Assembly (NCBI GenBank): GCA_017405595.1
Contig: JAFRAC010000007.1
Span: 186,001-250,000 of the forward strand
Reading direction: 5' to 3'
DNA: 64,000 bases
DNA from: Thermoguttaceae bacterium
GTDB lineage: Bacteria > Planctomycetota > Planctomycetia > Pirellulales > Thermoguttaceae
Under the pieces are notes generated by a model. The model worked only from the letters and a program-made list of their open reading frames with translations. It made no database searches and had not been told where the DNA came from. Of the stretch, positions 1 to 8,704 are shown piece by piece. How positions within the stretch are numbered: the stretch's first letter is position 1; every line of letters begins with the position of its first letter. Made by a program: the position numbers and the translations under genes.

Positions 1-670
1 GTTTCGAGAAGCATTCGACGATCGGACGGCTTCGATGGTCGGCGGCGGCCAGCGGACCGAGGATTTCATTCCGGCGGCGGACCGCCAATGCCGTGCAGCG
101 GAGAATCTCAACCGGGTCGATTCTTCGCAGTTCCGGATTTTTCAGCATTCCCCCCTGTTTGATCCGCTCGTCGGTAATCGGGTCGCCGATCCGAATCATC
201 GCATCGTTGGGGAAAAGTCCCAGCGGCAGATTGCGCGTGCCGGCGCCCCAGGGGGGGGCGGTCCCCTCGCTGTGGCGCGTTCCGGTCGGGTATTCAACGC
301 GGGCGATCCAGTCGGGCGTGCTCAGATAGATGTCGATGGCCGACTCGAACGATTCCAGGGCGGCGGACAGATCGCCCGTGATATACGCCGCCTCGCCCAG
401 AACCGCATAGTAGCAAATCGAATCGATCCAGCGCTGCTGCCCGATTTTTGTGGCTCCCGCCAGCTCGTCGCGGCAAAACTGCGCCGCCTCGGCGAAACGG
501 CCCTCCTGAAGGAGCTGCACGGTTTTATAATGGGTCGCGGCGGGGATTGACGCGCCCCGCTGCGCGTAAAGCGGCGCGAGGAAAAAGAGAAATACGGCGA
601 TCGGCCCGAGTGCCGGAACCGCGCCGCGGAGCAGGGGGTGCTTTTTGAATGAAAGTTCTCTGTATGTCAT
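1..670 (-). CDS. Exported protein of unknown function, 3' end cut by window edge
   Basis: An open frame of 223 codons begins with ATG at 670 and runs off the left edge without a stop, so only the N-terminal part is visible. The first ~37 residues look like a signal peptide: a basic start with RELSFKK, a hydrophobic stretch PIAVFLFFLAPL, then a YAQ cleavage-like site. The following ~100 residues are helical and Ala-rich (QLLQEGRFAEAAQFCRDEL, then SGDLSAALESFESAIDIYL), spaced like tetratricopeptide repeats. It lies 31 bases downstream of ruvX on the same strand and is probably the last visible gene of the tatD-tcdA-ruvX run. I do not recognise a specific family. An exported TPR-type protein is the most that can be said. 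Confidence 0.7.
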   Translation of the reverse strand, partial: MTYRELSFKKHPLLRGAVPALGPIAVFLFFLAPLYAQRGASIPAATHYKTVQLLQEGRFAEAAQFCRDELAGATKIGQQRWIDSICYYAVLGEAAYITGDLSAALESFESAIDIYLSTPDWIARVEYPTGTRHSEGTAPPWGAGTRNLPLGLFPNDAMIRIGDPITDERIKQGGMLKNPELRRIDPVEILRCTALAVRRRNEILGPLAAADHRSRPIVECFSK

Positions 671-701
671 CGGTCTCGTTTTGTCAAGCTGAAACGCGCC
701 T

Positions 702-1175
702 TTACTCATCGTCGAGCGACTCGGCCAGGTCGGTTCCGCGGCATCCCCTTTCGATGTAGTTGGCCAGAAGGATTTGCGCCGCGATTTTGTCTGTCCGCTT
801 TTTGCGCTGTTTGAGGGTCATTTTTGCCTCGCGCAGATAGTAACCCGCCTCGACGCTTGTAAACCGTTCGTCCATGTAGTCGACCGGAAGACCGGTCTGT
901 TCCGTCAGCCACGCGCCGAACGCCAGGGCCTCGCGCGCTTTTTCGCTTACCCGGCCGTCCAGATGAATGGGAAACCCGACGACGAAACGAACGATCCGCT
1001 CTTCCCGGACGAACCGCTTGAAATACTCGGCGTCGAGCCGTTCGTTTTTGCGTGTATAAATCTCGTAGGGGCTCGCGATGATCCGGTCCGGATCGCTGAC
1101 CGCGATGCCGATCCGCACCGTGCCGAAGTCGATTCCGGCGAGTTTCCCTGTTTCCTTAGGTTTCTCTGTATCCAT
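702..1175 (-). CDS. ruvX: RuvX/YqgF family putative pre-16S rRNA nuclease / Holliday junction resolvase
   Basis: The 157-residue protein has the size and order of the YqgF/RuvX RNase H-like fold. A first acidic strand GIDFGTVRIGIAVSD carries D16, the phosphosugar strand FVVGFPIHLDGRVSEKA follows, and the conserved block MDERFTSVEAGYYL precedes a C-terminal KRTDKIAAQILLANYIE helix. In the family this enzyme trims the 5' end of pre-16S rRNA and was first described as a resolvase-like nuclease. Its start overlaps the 3' end of tcdA by 20 bases, which suggests translational coupling. A short acidic tail follows the conserved core. Confidence 0.93.
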   Translation of the reverse strand: MDTEKPKETGKLAGIDFGTVRIGIAVSDPDRIIASPYEIYTRKNERLDAEYFKRFVREERIVRFVVGFPIHLDGRVSEKAREALAFGAWLTEQTGLPVDYMDERFTSVEAGYYLREAKMTLKQRKKRTDKIAAQILLANYIERGCRGTDLAESLDDE

Positions 1176-1941
1176 CGGTTAGCCTCATGACGGCCTGGTT
1201 GGCGAGCAGCAGACCGAAGATTCCGGTAATGGTCGGCAGACTTCCGAGTGTGCCGCGGCGCCGCCCGTGCAGCCGCGGGTTGTCTTCGGAAACGCCGGGG
1301 GGAAGGATCGCGCCCGTGCCGCGGATTTCCCGTACCGGTTCCGTGGAGTAGACACAGGGGATCCGGTCGGTATCGACGCCCTTGCGGCGGATCCGCTTGC
1401 GGAGCATCATCGAAAGGCGGCAGTGTGTTACATCGGTCAGTTTCCCGAATCGAATCCGGGCCGGATCGGTCCTCAGCGCCGCGCCCATACTCGAAAGGAC
1501 CGGAATGCCGGTCTCGAGGGCGGCCGCCAGAAGCTCCACTTTCGGCGCAAGCGAATCGATCGCGTCGATCAGCAGATCCGGTTTCTTCCCCCCGAGGGTG
1601 AGTATTTCGGGAATCGAACCGGCGTTCAGCAGCGCGTCAACCGTTTCGACCTGCGCTTCGGGCCAGATGGCGAGGACACGGTCACGCGCCGCTTCGACCT
1701 TTCGGGCGCCGACGGTCGCGTGCGTGGCCAGGATTTGGCGGTTGATGTTGCTTTCGGTGATTCGGTCGCAGTCGGCCAGCCGAAAGCGGCCGACCCCGGC
1801 GCGGGCGAGCGCCTCGAGGGCGTACCCGCCGACCGCGCCGACTCCGGCGATCATCACGAACGACTCGTGAAGCCGCTTAACCGCATCGGCGCCCAAGAGC
1901 TGTCCGATTCGATGGAACTGATCAAATTTTTCCAACGCCAT
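1156..1941 (-). CDS. tcdA: tRNA threonylcarbamoyladenosine dehydratase TcdA (CsdL), ThiF/E1-like
   Basis: The 261-residue protein starts with the TcdA-type N-terminus FDQFHRIGQLLG. A Rossmann nucleotide-binding loop GVGAVGGYALEALARAG and the E1-like DCDRITESNINRQI motif follow. The segment IDAIDSLAPKVELL and the basic stretch near TDVTHCRL are also typical. The family uses ATP to cyclise t6A37 to ct6A37 in tRNAs that read ANN codons. The length is close to the E. coli protein. The gene lies between tatD (18 bases upstream) and ruvX (20-base overlap). A ThiF/MoeB adenylyltransferase is the alternative, but no sulfur-carrier partner gene is nearby and the N-terminal match favours TcdA. Confidence 0.92.
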   Translation of the reverse strand: MALEKFDQFHRIGQLLGADAVKRLHESFVMIAGVGAVGGYALEALARAGVGRFRLADCDRITESNINRQILATHATVGARKVEAARDRVLAIWPEAQVETVDALLNAGSIPEILTLGGKKPDLLIDAIDSLAPKVELLAAALETGIPVLSSMGAALRTDPARIRFGKLTDVTHCRLSMMLRKRIRRKGVDTDRIPCVYSTEPVREIRGTGAILPPGVSEDNPRLHGRRRGTLGSLPTITGIFGLLLANQAVMRLTDGYRET

Positions 1942-1959
1942 CCTTTCCGGTATGGGGAA

Positions 1960-2736
1960 TCATTTCCCCGAAGTTCTCCCGCCCGCGGCCGCCAGAAAAC
2001 GTTCGGCCGCCGTCTGCGGACGCGCGCCGAGTTCTCTGAGCTGTTCCGCCGTCCGAAGAATTCCGGCCGGTTCCTGACCGCCGGCGGGATAGTCGCTTTC
2101 GGCGAGAATCTGTTCCGGCGCGATCTCCGCCAGCCGCCTGACCGCCTCCCGTCCCTTTCTCCTGCCGATTCCGATTTCACGCGGCGAGAAGGAGAAGAAG
2201 AAGCGCTCCTCCATTTTAGCGCGGGGAACCGGTTCAAGATACCCGTGAAAGAGGATACAGGGAATCCGTTTGAAATTCCCCGCCGTTTCGAGCGTTTCGC
2301 CCCCCGCGCGGAATGAGTGGACGACCGCGGGCAGAGCCAGTTCGTCGGCGATTTCGAGCTGCCTTCGGAAGAGCGCCCGCTGTTCCGGCTTCGATGCCGA
2401 GACGAGCCCCTTCGGTCCGTAGTCGAGCCCGACCTCGCCGATCAGCGGCGTATCCTCTTCGGCCAGAGCGCGGCGGAGCGCAGGCTCCCAGTCCGGCGGG
2501 ATCGTGCGGGCATGCCACGGGTGGATCCCAAACGCTTCCCGGACACGGATTTTCTCTGAGTTTCCGAAGAGGTATTCTCTCTTTCGGCGGCGGGCCGATG
2601 TCCAATCGCTCACTTTTGCCGACGCGCTGATGACCAGAGAGACACCGGCCTGCGCCGCGCGCCGGAGGAGCGCTTCGAGTTCGGCGGCGGCCGGAGCTTC
2701 CGACAGATGGGCATGCGGGTCGAGAAGCGCGGGCAT
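1960..2736 (-). CDS. TatD family metal-dependent hydrolase
   Basis: The 258-residue protein has amidohydrolase-fold landmarks of TatD deoxyribonucleases. There is an N-terminal DPHAHL metal-binding motif (H8, H10), a GIHPWHA segment, the EVGLDYG motif with the bridging glutamate, a His in AVVHSFRAGGE, a FHGYLEP segment and a late ESDYPA acidic ligand. TatD proteins are 3'-5' exonucleases or phosphoesterases. The ESDYPAGG segment deviates from the common ETDAPYL form, so substrate preference may differ. It is the first gene of the minus-strand run tatD-tcdA-ruvX and is divergent from the lipoprotein gene at 2951. Confidence 0.87.
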   Translation of the reverse strand: MPALLDPHAHLSEAPAAAELEALLRRAAQAGVSLVISASAKVSDWTSARRRKREYLFGNSEKIRVREAFGIHPWHARTIPPDWEPALRRALAEEDTPLIGEVGLDYGPKGLVSASKPEQRALFRRQLEIADELALPAVVHSFRAGGETLETAGNFKRIPCILFHGYLEPVPRAKMEERFFFSFSPREIGIGRRKGREAVRRLAEIAPEQILAESDYPAGGQEPAGILRTAEQLRELGARPQTAAERFLAAAGGRTSGK

Positions 2737-2950
2737 CGGGCGTTTCCTCTTGTTTGGTTCGGGGCTGTCGAGGGGTCCTCTTATTCATCGAACATCGGAA
2801 AAAGGTCCAGCCCCTTCCTGTTTCGCGATTTTTCCTTTTTGAAGGTTGGTCTCAAGAAAGATGCCGGTTTTACCGATATTGATGATAAGGGGGATTCTTC
2901 CCAATTTAAAGGAAGAAACGTTTCCGATCGTCAGCTTTCCGGATTGTTCG

Positions 2951-3376
2951 ATGATAAGGTTTCAGACAAAATTGTTCCTGCTGGTTTTCGCCGCGGGGTT
3001 TCTCTTCTGCGGAGGATGCGCCCTTTTTAAGAAGGATCTGCCCGAAAAAGATATTCCTTCCTTCTTCGATTCGCAGAGAAAAGAGAAGAGTTCCATCTCC
3101 GAATTTATCTCGTCGTACGGCCTGAAAAAGTCTCCGAAAGAGACAGAGGAAGCGAAAAAAGCGAAAGACGGGAAAGAAGAGGAAAGCTGGTTCTCGGGCG
3201 TTGCGTCGTTCTTCGGGGCGAAAAAGAGCGAGACTGCTTCTTCGGACGACGAAGCGTTTATGGAAGAGGAAGACGAAAAAGTCTCGAAAGATTCCAGGAA
3301 AAAGGAACCGGATAAGGGAAGTACATTTCTCCTTTCCGCCGAAGCCAAAGAAATATACGCGAACACCGAACGATGA
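2951..3376 (+). CDS. Small charged lipoprotein-like exported protein
   Basis: I place the start at ATG 2951, not at the in-frame ATG 2846, because the shorter form begins directly with a signal peptide: a basic MIRFQTK followed by LFLLVFAAGFLFCGGC. This gives 141 residues. The GGC could be a lipobox, but the -3 residue is Cys rather than Leu, so lipidation is uncertain. The rest is highly charged (many Lys, Glu and Asp) and probably disordered, with FFDSQRKEK and the repeated SWFSG/FFGAKKSE patches. It precedes amrS by 36 bases on the same strand. No family is recognised. Confidence 0.6.
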   Translation: MIRFQTKLFLLVFAAGFLFCGGCALFKKDLPEKDIPSFFDSQRKEKSSISEFISSYGLKKSPKETEEAKKAKDGKEEESWFSGVASFFGAKKSETASSDDEAFMEEEDEKVSKDSRKKEPDKGSTFLLSAEAKEIYANTER

Positions 3377-3412
3377 CCTGGGGGCCGCCGAGGCGGAAAA
3401 GGACCTGACGCG

Positions 3413-4477
3413 ATGAGCTACTCATACACGTTTAATATTCCCGACCTGCCCGATCCGCCGAAACCGGCGCGCTACTGGTCGCACAGTCATGACGATGCGC
3501 AAACCGCCGTTTGCGAAATTTGCCCGCAGCATTGCCGGATCAAACCGGGAAAAGCGGGACGGTGCCGCGTTCGCGTGAACGAAATCGGCACGCTTACGAC
3601 CCCCTACTACGGCAAGTACACCTCGCTGGCGATCGATCCGATCGAAAAGAAGCCGCTTTATCATTTTTACCCCGCGAGCCAGATCCTTTCGGTCGGCACG
3701 GCCGGGTGCAATTTGACCTGTACCTTCTGTCAGAACTGGCAGATTTCACAGGGGGCGATCCCCGCCGCGAACCTCTCTTTTATGGGGCCGGCGCGCCTTG
3801 CCGATCTGGCGGTCGGCCGCCAGATGCCGGCGGTGGCGTTCACCTACAACGAACCGTCGATCTGGGCGGAATACGTCATCGATGCCGCTCGGGAATGCCG
3901 CAAACGGGGACTGCGCACGGTTGCCGTCACCAACGGTCTTATCGAGGGGAAGGCCCGCGAGGATTTCTACGCCGTGATGGACGCGGTCAACATCGACTTA
4001 AAGGCGTTTACCGACGAATTCTACCGGAATTTGTGCGGCGGAAGCTTAGAGGCCGTCAAAGAGACGCTCCGCTATGCGGTCAACGAGACCGATGTCTGGG
4101 TTGAGGTGACCAATCTGATCATTCCCGGGCGGAACGACAGTGACGGCGAGATTGCCGGAATGACAGACTGGTTTGCCGAAACATTGGGGACCGAGACGCC
4201 GCTTCACTTTTCCGCGTTTTTCCCGACATACAAGCTGACCGACGCCCCCCGCACGCCGGCCGAGACGCTTTACCGGGCGATGGAGATCGCCCAGAAGAGC
4301 GGGCTTCGCTATGTCTATGCCGGAAACATCGGCGGGACGCGCGGCCACTCCACCTTCTGCCCGGCCTGCGGCGAAGAGGTGATCTCCCGGCAGGGATACA
4401 CAACCCGGTGCCAAGTGACGGGTGAAGGAAAGTGCCCGAAATGCGGCGCCTCTATTGCCGGACGGTACAGCCGGTAA
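3413..4477 (+). CDS. amrS: AmmeMemoRadiSam system radical SAM enzyme AmrS
   Basis: The 354-residue protein carries the radical SAM cluster motif C99-x3-C103-x2-C106 (within TAGCNLTCTFCQNWQISQ). It is preceded by an N-terminal Cys-rich segment CEICPQHCRIKPGKAGRCRVR that is characteristic of AmrS, formerly called pyruvate-formate-lyase-activating-enzyme-like. The C-terminus has two CxxC pairs (CPACG and CPKCG) that may form a zinc knuckle. In the family AmrS is linked with Memo and AMMECR1 proteins in a three-gene system of unresolved function. Neither partner is adjacent here. Its last 26 bases overlap the 3' end of the convergent hydrolase gene. Confidence 0.93.
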   Translation: MSYSYTFNIPDLPDPPKPARYWSHSHDDAQTAVCEICPQHCRIKPGKAGRCRVRVNEIGTLTTPYYGKYTSLAIDPIEKKPLYHFYPASQILSVGTAGCNLTCTFCQNWQISQGAIPAANLSFMGPARLADLAVGRQMPAVAFTYNEPSIWAEYVIDAARECRKRGLRTVAVTNGLIEGKAREDFYAVMDAVNIDLKAFTDEFYRNLCGGSLEAVKETLRYAVNETDVWVEVTNLIIPGRNDSDGEIAGMTDWFAETLGTETPLHFSAFFPTYKLTDAPRTPAETLYRAMEIAQKSGLRYVYAGNIGGTRGHSTFCPACGEEVISRQGYTTRCQVTGEGKCPKCGASIAGRYSR

Positions 4478-6473
4478 AACGGATTAGGTCTTCGACATCG
4501 TAGACCCGCAGAACGCCGTGGATGACGTTCTGCAAAAGGAACGGCTCAGGGGCGGAATCGACGTAGCCGGCCCAGCTGCGGGGCAAAATATCCGCGCCGA
4601 GCGAAATCTTCCCGAACAGTTCCGGCGCCGCTGCCGCCGCGTGCAGCGCGGCGAGCGCGGAGCTCGGCGAGTCGGCGGTCAGCTCAATTTGGCATTCCTC
4701 GTTCTCTTTCAGCCATCGGGCGGCGGCGAGAATATCTTCGGCCCGGCTGCCGACGTATGTTTCTCCCAGCAGGTACGCCAGGTACCAGACTGTCCCGTCG
4801 GGCCCGAAAACATCCTTGTTGTAATACGAGGTTCCCTCGGTGCGGCTTTCGCCCCAGCCGCGGGGCTCGATCGACCAAACCGCGTCGCCCCGGTCTCCGC
4901 CGATCTCCTTGGCGATCCGGGAGACTTCGGCGCTCTGGTTCCCCGTTTCGGCCGCGATGAGTTTAACGGTGCCGGACCCGTTCCCGGCCGCCTGCCGGCA
5001 AATCGGAATCCCAATGCCGCTGTCGGTCTTTAAAACGGCCATTTCCGGCCGATCGGGAACCGCCCACGGTTCCGGATAGGGAATCTCTTCCAGAGGGCGG
5101 ATCACCGCCGTCCGGCGTACCCGTTCGGCGAACTCTTCCCGCGTCAGATTTTCGAGTCCGGCTTTTCGTGTTTCTTTCAGCTCTTCGCTATAGTCCCGGT
5201 TAATGTCGTACGTCGTTCTCGCCCCGGGAAGAGCCATCACCCCGTTCGGAACCGATTTGATTTCGTCCGTCGTCAGGAGGGGCAGGGGATACGAGCCGGT
5301 GATCCGCACGTCGCGCCCGGCCAGCCAGCGCAAAAACCAGCTGACGGTCGCATCGAGGATTTCCGGGCAGTAGCCGTGCTCCCCTTCGATCTCGATGATC
5401 GAAAGGCGCTCGGAGTGCTCTTGCCGCGAATAGATCCGCAGCGCGTCCCGGTAAGCCGTCCAGGTGTCATGGATGTCGAAGAAGTCCCCCGTCTTTGTGT
5501 TTAAGAGAGTCGGATTCGGTGCGCGCATGATGATGTAGTCGGCGTGATCCATGCCGAACCCAAGCTGGCCGAAAATGTTCTGTTCGGCGTCTTGCGGAAC
5601 CGATTTGTGTGTTTGCGCGCCGTAAAGGGAACAGAGATAACAGCTGGGGGCCGCGCAGAAGACACGGCTGTCGAGCGCCATCAGGTACGAGGATTGGGTT
5701 CCTCCGCCGCTGTTCCCCGCGACGCCGAGCTTGTCGGAGATGATATCGCCGCGCGACTGGAGAAAATCAAGACCCCGGATCATATCCCAAACTTCGTAGG
5801 TCGCGGTGTTCCGCCCGAGGAGGATCGAACCGATTCCGGCAAGGGAATGGGCGAAGGTGGTGTGGCAGACGGGGTTGCCTTCTCCGTCAAAGTGCTGAAG
5901 ACGCTCCCCCTGGTCGATCGGGTCCTGAATGTACATGGCCAGCCCGTTCATCGCCCCCAAAACACAAAGGCCCTGATAGTAGTCCGAGGCTTTTCCCTCG
6001 GCGGCGTGTCCGCAGACCACCAGCACCCCAGGATACGGAGGCGCGTACTTTTCGGGACGGGGGAGGAAAAGCGTACCGGTCGCGTAAAAGTGAGGAAGCG
6101 TTTCCAGGAGTATCTTTTCGGCGCGGTATTCCGGCTTATCGATGATTCCGGTCACCGCGGCATTCAGCGGGGTCCGTTCCCACATCCGGCCGAGCTGAGC
6201 ATAGAAAAAATCGCGCCGGGCCTGCTGGTACGCGGCAATATCGGTCTCGGTTTTCAGGTTCTCGTAACCGGCGCGCCACCGCTTCTGAGCGTCGTCGATC
6301 TTTGAGATCAGGCTGTTGTACATCATCTTGCCGGGTTCGGAACAGACGCCCGAAGAGACAAGCGCCGAAAAGGAGCTGTCCTCGTCCTGCGGGAAGGCCG
6401 GGGACGCGAAAGGCAGAACAAGGAGAACCGCTCCCAAGATAAGAGATAGAGGTGGTAAAACGAGGCGCGTCAT
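4452..6473 (-). CDS. Secreted alpha/beta hydrolase (acetyl xylan esterase/prolyl oligopeptidase-like)
   Basis: The 673-residue protein begins with a hydrophobic signal peptide ending near SPAFPQDE. The hydrolase core is at about residues 100-400. The oxyanion segment is GVLVVCGHAAEG, the nucleophile elbow is GNSGGG with S255, and H366 in GEHGYCPE is the probable catalytic His. This arrangement resembles the acetyl xylan esterase / dienelactone hydrolase-like enzymes common in planctomycetes. The C-terminal ~240 residues look like a second alpha/beta-type domain without a clear nucleophile. Substrate is unknown; polysaccharide-ester or peptide substrates are both possible. The 3' end overlaps amrS on the opposite strand. 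Confidence 0.75.
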   Translation of the reverse strand: MTRLVLPPLSLILGAVLLVLPFASPAFPQDEDSSFSALVSSGVCSEPGKMMYNSLISKIDDAQKRWRAGYENLKTETDIAAYQQARRDFFYAQLGRMWERTPLNAAVTGIIDKPEYRAEKILLETLPHFYATGTLFLPRPEKYAPPYPGVLVVCGHAAEGKASDYYQGLCVLGAMNGLAMYIQDPIDQGERLQHFDGEGNPVCHTTFAHSLAGIGSILLGRNTATYEVWDMIRGLDFLQSRGDIISDKLGVAGNSGGGTQSSYLMALDSRVFCAAPSCYLCSLYGAQTHKSVPQDAEQNIFGQLGFGMDHADYIIMRAPNPTLLNTKTGDFFDIHDTWTAYRDALRIYSRQEHSERLSIIEIEGEHGYCPEILDATVSWFLRWLAGRDVRITGSYPLPLLTTDEIKSVPNGVMALPGARTTYDINRDYSEELKETRKAGLENLTREEFAERVRRTAVIRPLEEIPYPEPWAVPDRPEMAVLKTDSGIGIPICRQAAGNGSGTVKLIAAETGNQSAEVSRIAKEIGGDRGDAVWSIEPRGWGESRTEGTSYYNKDVFGPDGTVWYLAYLLGETYVGSRAEDILAAARWLKENEECQIELTADSPSSALAALHAAAAAPELFGKISLGADILPRSWAGYVDSAPEPFLLQNVIHGVLRVYDVEDLIRFTGCTVRQ

Positions 6474-6619
6474 TGGTTTTCTCTCCGTTTGGGCTCGAAT
6501 CTGAACTGGAAATGGACCCGGTCAGGGGTTTAAGTCCGCCGTTTTCTCCATTCTAATCGGAACGGTTCCGTTTTTAAAGTTGCCCTTTGCCTCTTTCTTT
6601 TCACGCTGCCGAAGCGCTC

Positions 6620-6648
6620 TTAGCAAAAAGACCCCCCCGTGGTAAAAT
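6620..6648 (+). promoter_or_regulatory. Predicted promoter of the moxR-bat operon
   Basis: TTAGCA at 6620-6625 and TAAAAT at 6643-6648 are separated by 17 bases, and GG precedes the -10 box. The predicted start of transcription is about 110 bases upstream of the moxR ATG. No other feature is obvious in the 291-base gap 6474-6764. Confidence 0.5.
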
Positions 6649-6764
6649 CGGAAGCGAAAGTTTTTATCCCTGGCGGCGACAAGTACAGATAGGGGGGAGC
6701 CGCCCGCGCGTTTCCCATGGGGACGGATCACTCCGGAAAAGGTTCAGCACCAAAAGAGGCTCAA

Positions 6765-7751
6765 ATGACCGATGTCAGCCAAATCAAAGAACAGGTTCTT
6801 CAGCAAACCGAGAAGATTAACCGTGTCCGCGCCGAAATCGCGCAAGTAATCGTGGGGCAAGAGTATATGATCTCGCGCCTTCTGATCGGACTTCTTACCG
6901 GAGGGCATGTTCTTTTGGAGGGGGTTCCCGGTCTGGCGAAGACCACTGCGGTCAAGACCCTTTCCGACGCTCTCGACGCGGACTTTCAGCGAATCCAGTT
7001 TACGCCCGACCTCCTTCCCGCCGACCTTGTCGGGACGATGATCTACCGGCCGGGCGACGGAACGTTTGAGACGAAGAAAGGCCCGATTTTTGCGAACTTC
7101 ATTCTCGCCGATGAAATCAACCGCGCCCCGTCGAAAGTCCAGTCGGCTCTGCTCGAGGCGATGCAGGAAAAGCAGGTGACCATCGGCGACGCCACTTTTC
7201 CGCTCGACGATCTCTTTTTGGTGATGGCCACCCAAAACCCGATTGAGCAGGAGGGGACGTACCCGCTCCCCGAAGCTCAGGTTGACCGCTTTATGCTGAA
7301 ACTGAAAATCGGTTATCCGACTGCCGAGGAAGAACGGAAAATCCTCGACCGGGCGCTGGAAGGGCTCGGCAGCGCGGTACAGGCGGTGATGAGCCGGGAC
7401 GACGTTTTGCAGGCGCAGCAGGTTGTCTCGAGGGTTTATGTCGACAGCTCGGTCCGGGGATATATCCTCGATCTGGTTCAGGCCACGCGCTATCCTCAGC
7501 AGTACCGCCTTGAAAAGCTTCGGCCGCTCATCGAGTTCGGCGCCTCGCCCCGCGCGGGAATCTTTCTCGGCAAGGGGGCCCGCGCGGCGGCGGCGCTTGC
7601 CGGGCGCGGCTTTGTGACGCCGCAGGATGTCAAGGATATCGCCTACGACGTGTTCCGCCACCGTGTGCTGCTCAGTTACGAGGCGGAAGCCGAGTCGATC
7701 ACTCCGGAAGACGTGATCGGCGAAATCCTCAGCGCCGTTCCGGTTCCGTAA
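6765..7751 (+). CDS. moxR: MoxR family AAA+ ATPase
   Basis: The start at ATG 6765 is chosen over the in-frame ATG 6717 because AGAGG lies 6 bases upstream and the protein then begins MTDVSQIKEQVLQQ, like other MoxR proteins (328 residues). Walker A is GVPGLAKT at residues 53-60, Walker B is ILADE at 113-117, sensor 1 is in VMATQNPIEQEGTYPLPEAQ, and the C-terminal lid contains GASPRAG. MoxR ATPases act as chaperone-like partners of von Willebrand A (VWA) proteins. Genes for a DUF58 protein and two VWA membrane proteins follow directly, which is the classical MoxR/Bat context. Confidence 0.93.
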   Translation: MTDVSQIKEQVLQQTEKINRVRAEIAQVIVGQEYMISRLLIGLLTGGHVLLEGVPGLAKTTAVKTLSDALDADFQRIQFTPDLLPADLVGTMIYRPGDGTFETKKGPIFANFILADEINRAPSKVQSALLEAMQEKQVTIGDATFPLDDLFLVMATQNPIEQEGTYPLPEAQVDRFMLKLKIGYPTAEEERKILDRALEGLGSAVQAVMSRDDVLQAQQVVSRVYVDSSVRGYILDLVQATRYPQQYRLEKLRPLIEFGASPRAGIFLGKGARAAAALAGRGFVTPQDVKDIAYDVFRHRVLLSYEAEAESITPEDVIGEILSAVPVP

Positions 7752-7789
7752 CACCGGACCGCGGAATCGGCAGAACAGAAAGCAGACCG

Positions 7790-8674
7790 ATGAACAGCCA
7801 GCTGAGCGATATCCTTAAAAAAGTAAGACGGCTCGAAATCATTTCGAACCGGTCGGCGAACGACCTGTTCGCGGGGGAGTACAAGAGCGTCTTCCGCGGC
7901 CAGGGAATGGAGTTCAGCGAAGTGCGGGAATACCAGCCGGGCGACGATGTGCGCCTGGTCGACTGGAATGTGACCGCCCGTGCCGGCCGGCCCTACATCA
8001 AGCGGTTTGTCGAAGAGCGTGAACTGACGATTCTCTTTATGCTTGATGTTTCGGCTTCGGGCATTTTCGGTTCGGTTCGCGGCAAACTCGATACCGCCGT
8101 CGAAACGGCCGCCACGCTGATGTTCTCGGCGCTCAAGAATAACGACAAGGTGGGGCTCCTTACCTTCTGCGACGAGGTGATCGGCTATCAGCCCCCCCGC
8201 AAGGGGAAAGGCGCCGTCCTGCGCCTGATTCGCGAGATGGTCGCCCAGCAGCCGGTCTGCCGGCCGACCGACCTGGCAAAGGCGCTCGAGTATGCCAACC
8301 GCGTCCTCAAACGCCGCGCGGTGATTTTTTTCATGAGCGACTTTTTCGCGCCGCAGGCTGACCGGCAGCTGGCGCTCTGCCGCCGGAAGCATGACCTGAT
8401 TGCCCTTCGGCTGACTGACCCGCGCGAAACGGCGTTCCCGAATATCGGGTTTGTGACACTGCGCGATCCCGAAACGGGGGAAACCGCCGAAGTCGACACG
8501 GCTTCGCCCCGCGTCAGAGCCCTTCTTGCCGAACGGTTTCGCCGGCAGCGTGATTCGGTCGCCGGCTGCCTTAAACATTACGGGATCGACGAGATGCCGA
8601 TTGCGACCGATCGCGATTACGTCAAAGACCTGCGCCGCTTTTTCGAGAAACGGCGCGGGCGAAAACACCCCTGA
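7790..8674 (+). CDS. DUF58 domain protein
   Basis: The 294-residue protein shows the DUF58 signature: an N-terminal RRLEIISNRSANDLFAGEY, the block GMEFSEVREYQPGDDVR and LVDWNVTARAGRPYIKRF. A VWA-like fold follows (FMLDVSASGIFGS, with a partial MIDAS DVSAS). No membrane segment is evident. The protein sits between moxR and a membrane protein gene. DUF58 proteins accompany MoxR ATPases and are thought to be clients or adaptors. Function in the cell is not established. Confidence 0.88.
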   Translation: MNSQLSDILKKVRRLEIISNRSANDLFAGEYKSVFRGQGMEFSEVREYQPGDDVRLVDWNVTARAGRPYIKRFVEERELTILFMLDVSASGIFGSVRGKLDTAVETAATLMFSALKNNDKVGLLTFCDEVIGYQPPRKGKGAVLRLIREMVAQQPVCRPTDLAKALEYANRVLKRRAVIFFMSDFFAPQADRQLALCRRKHDLIALRLTDPRETAFPNIGFVTLRDPETGETAEVDTASPRVRALLAERFRRQRDSVAGCLKHYGIDEMPIATDRDYVKDLRRFFEKRRGRKHP

Positions 8675-8704
8675 ACGCGTCTTGCCGCGCCGCCGCGCCG
8701 AACC

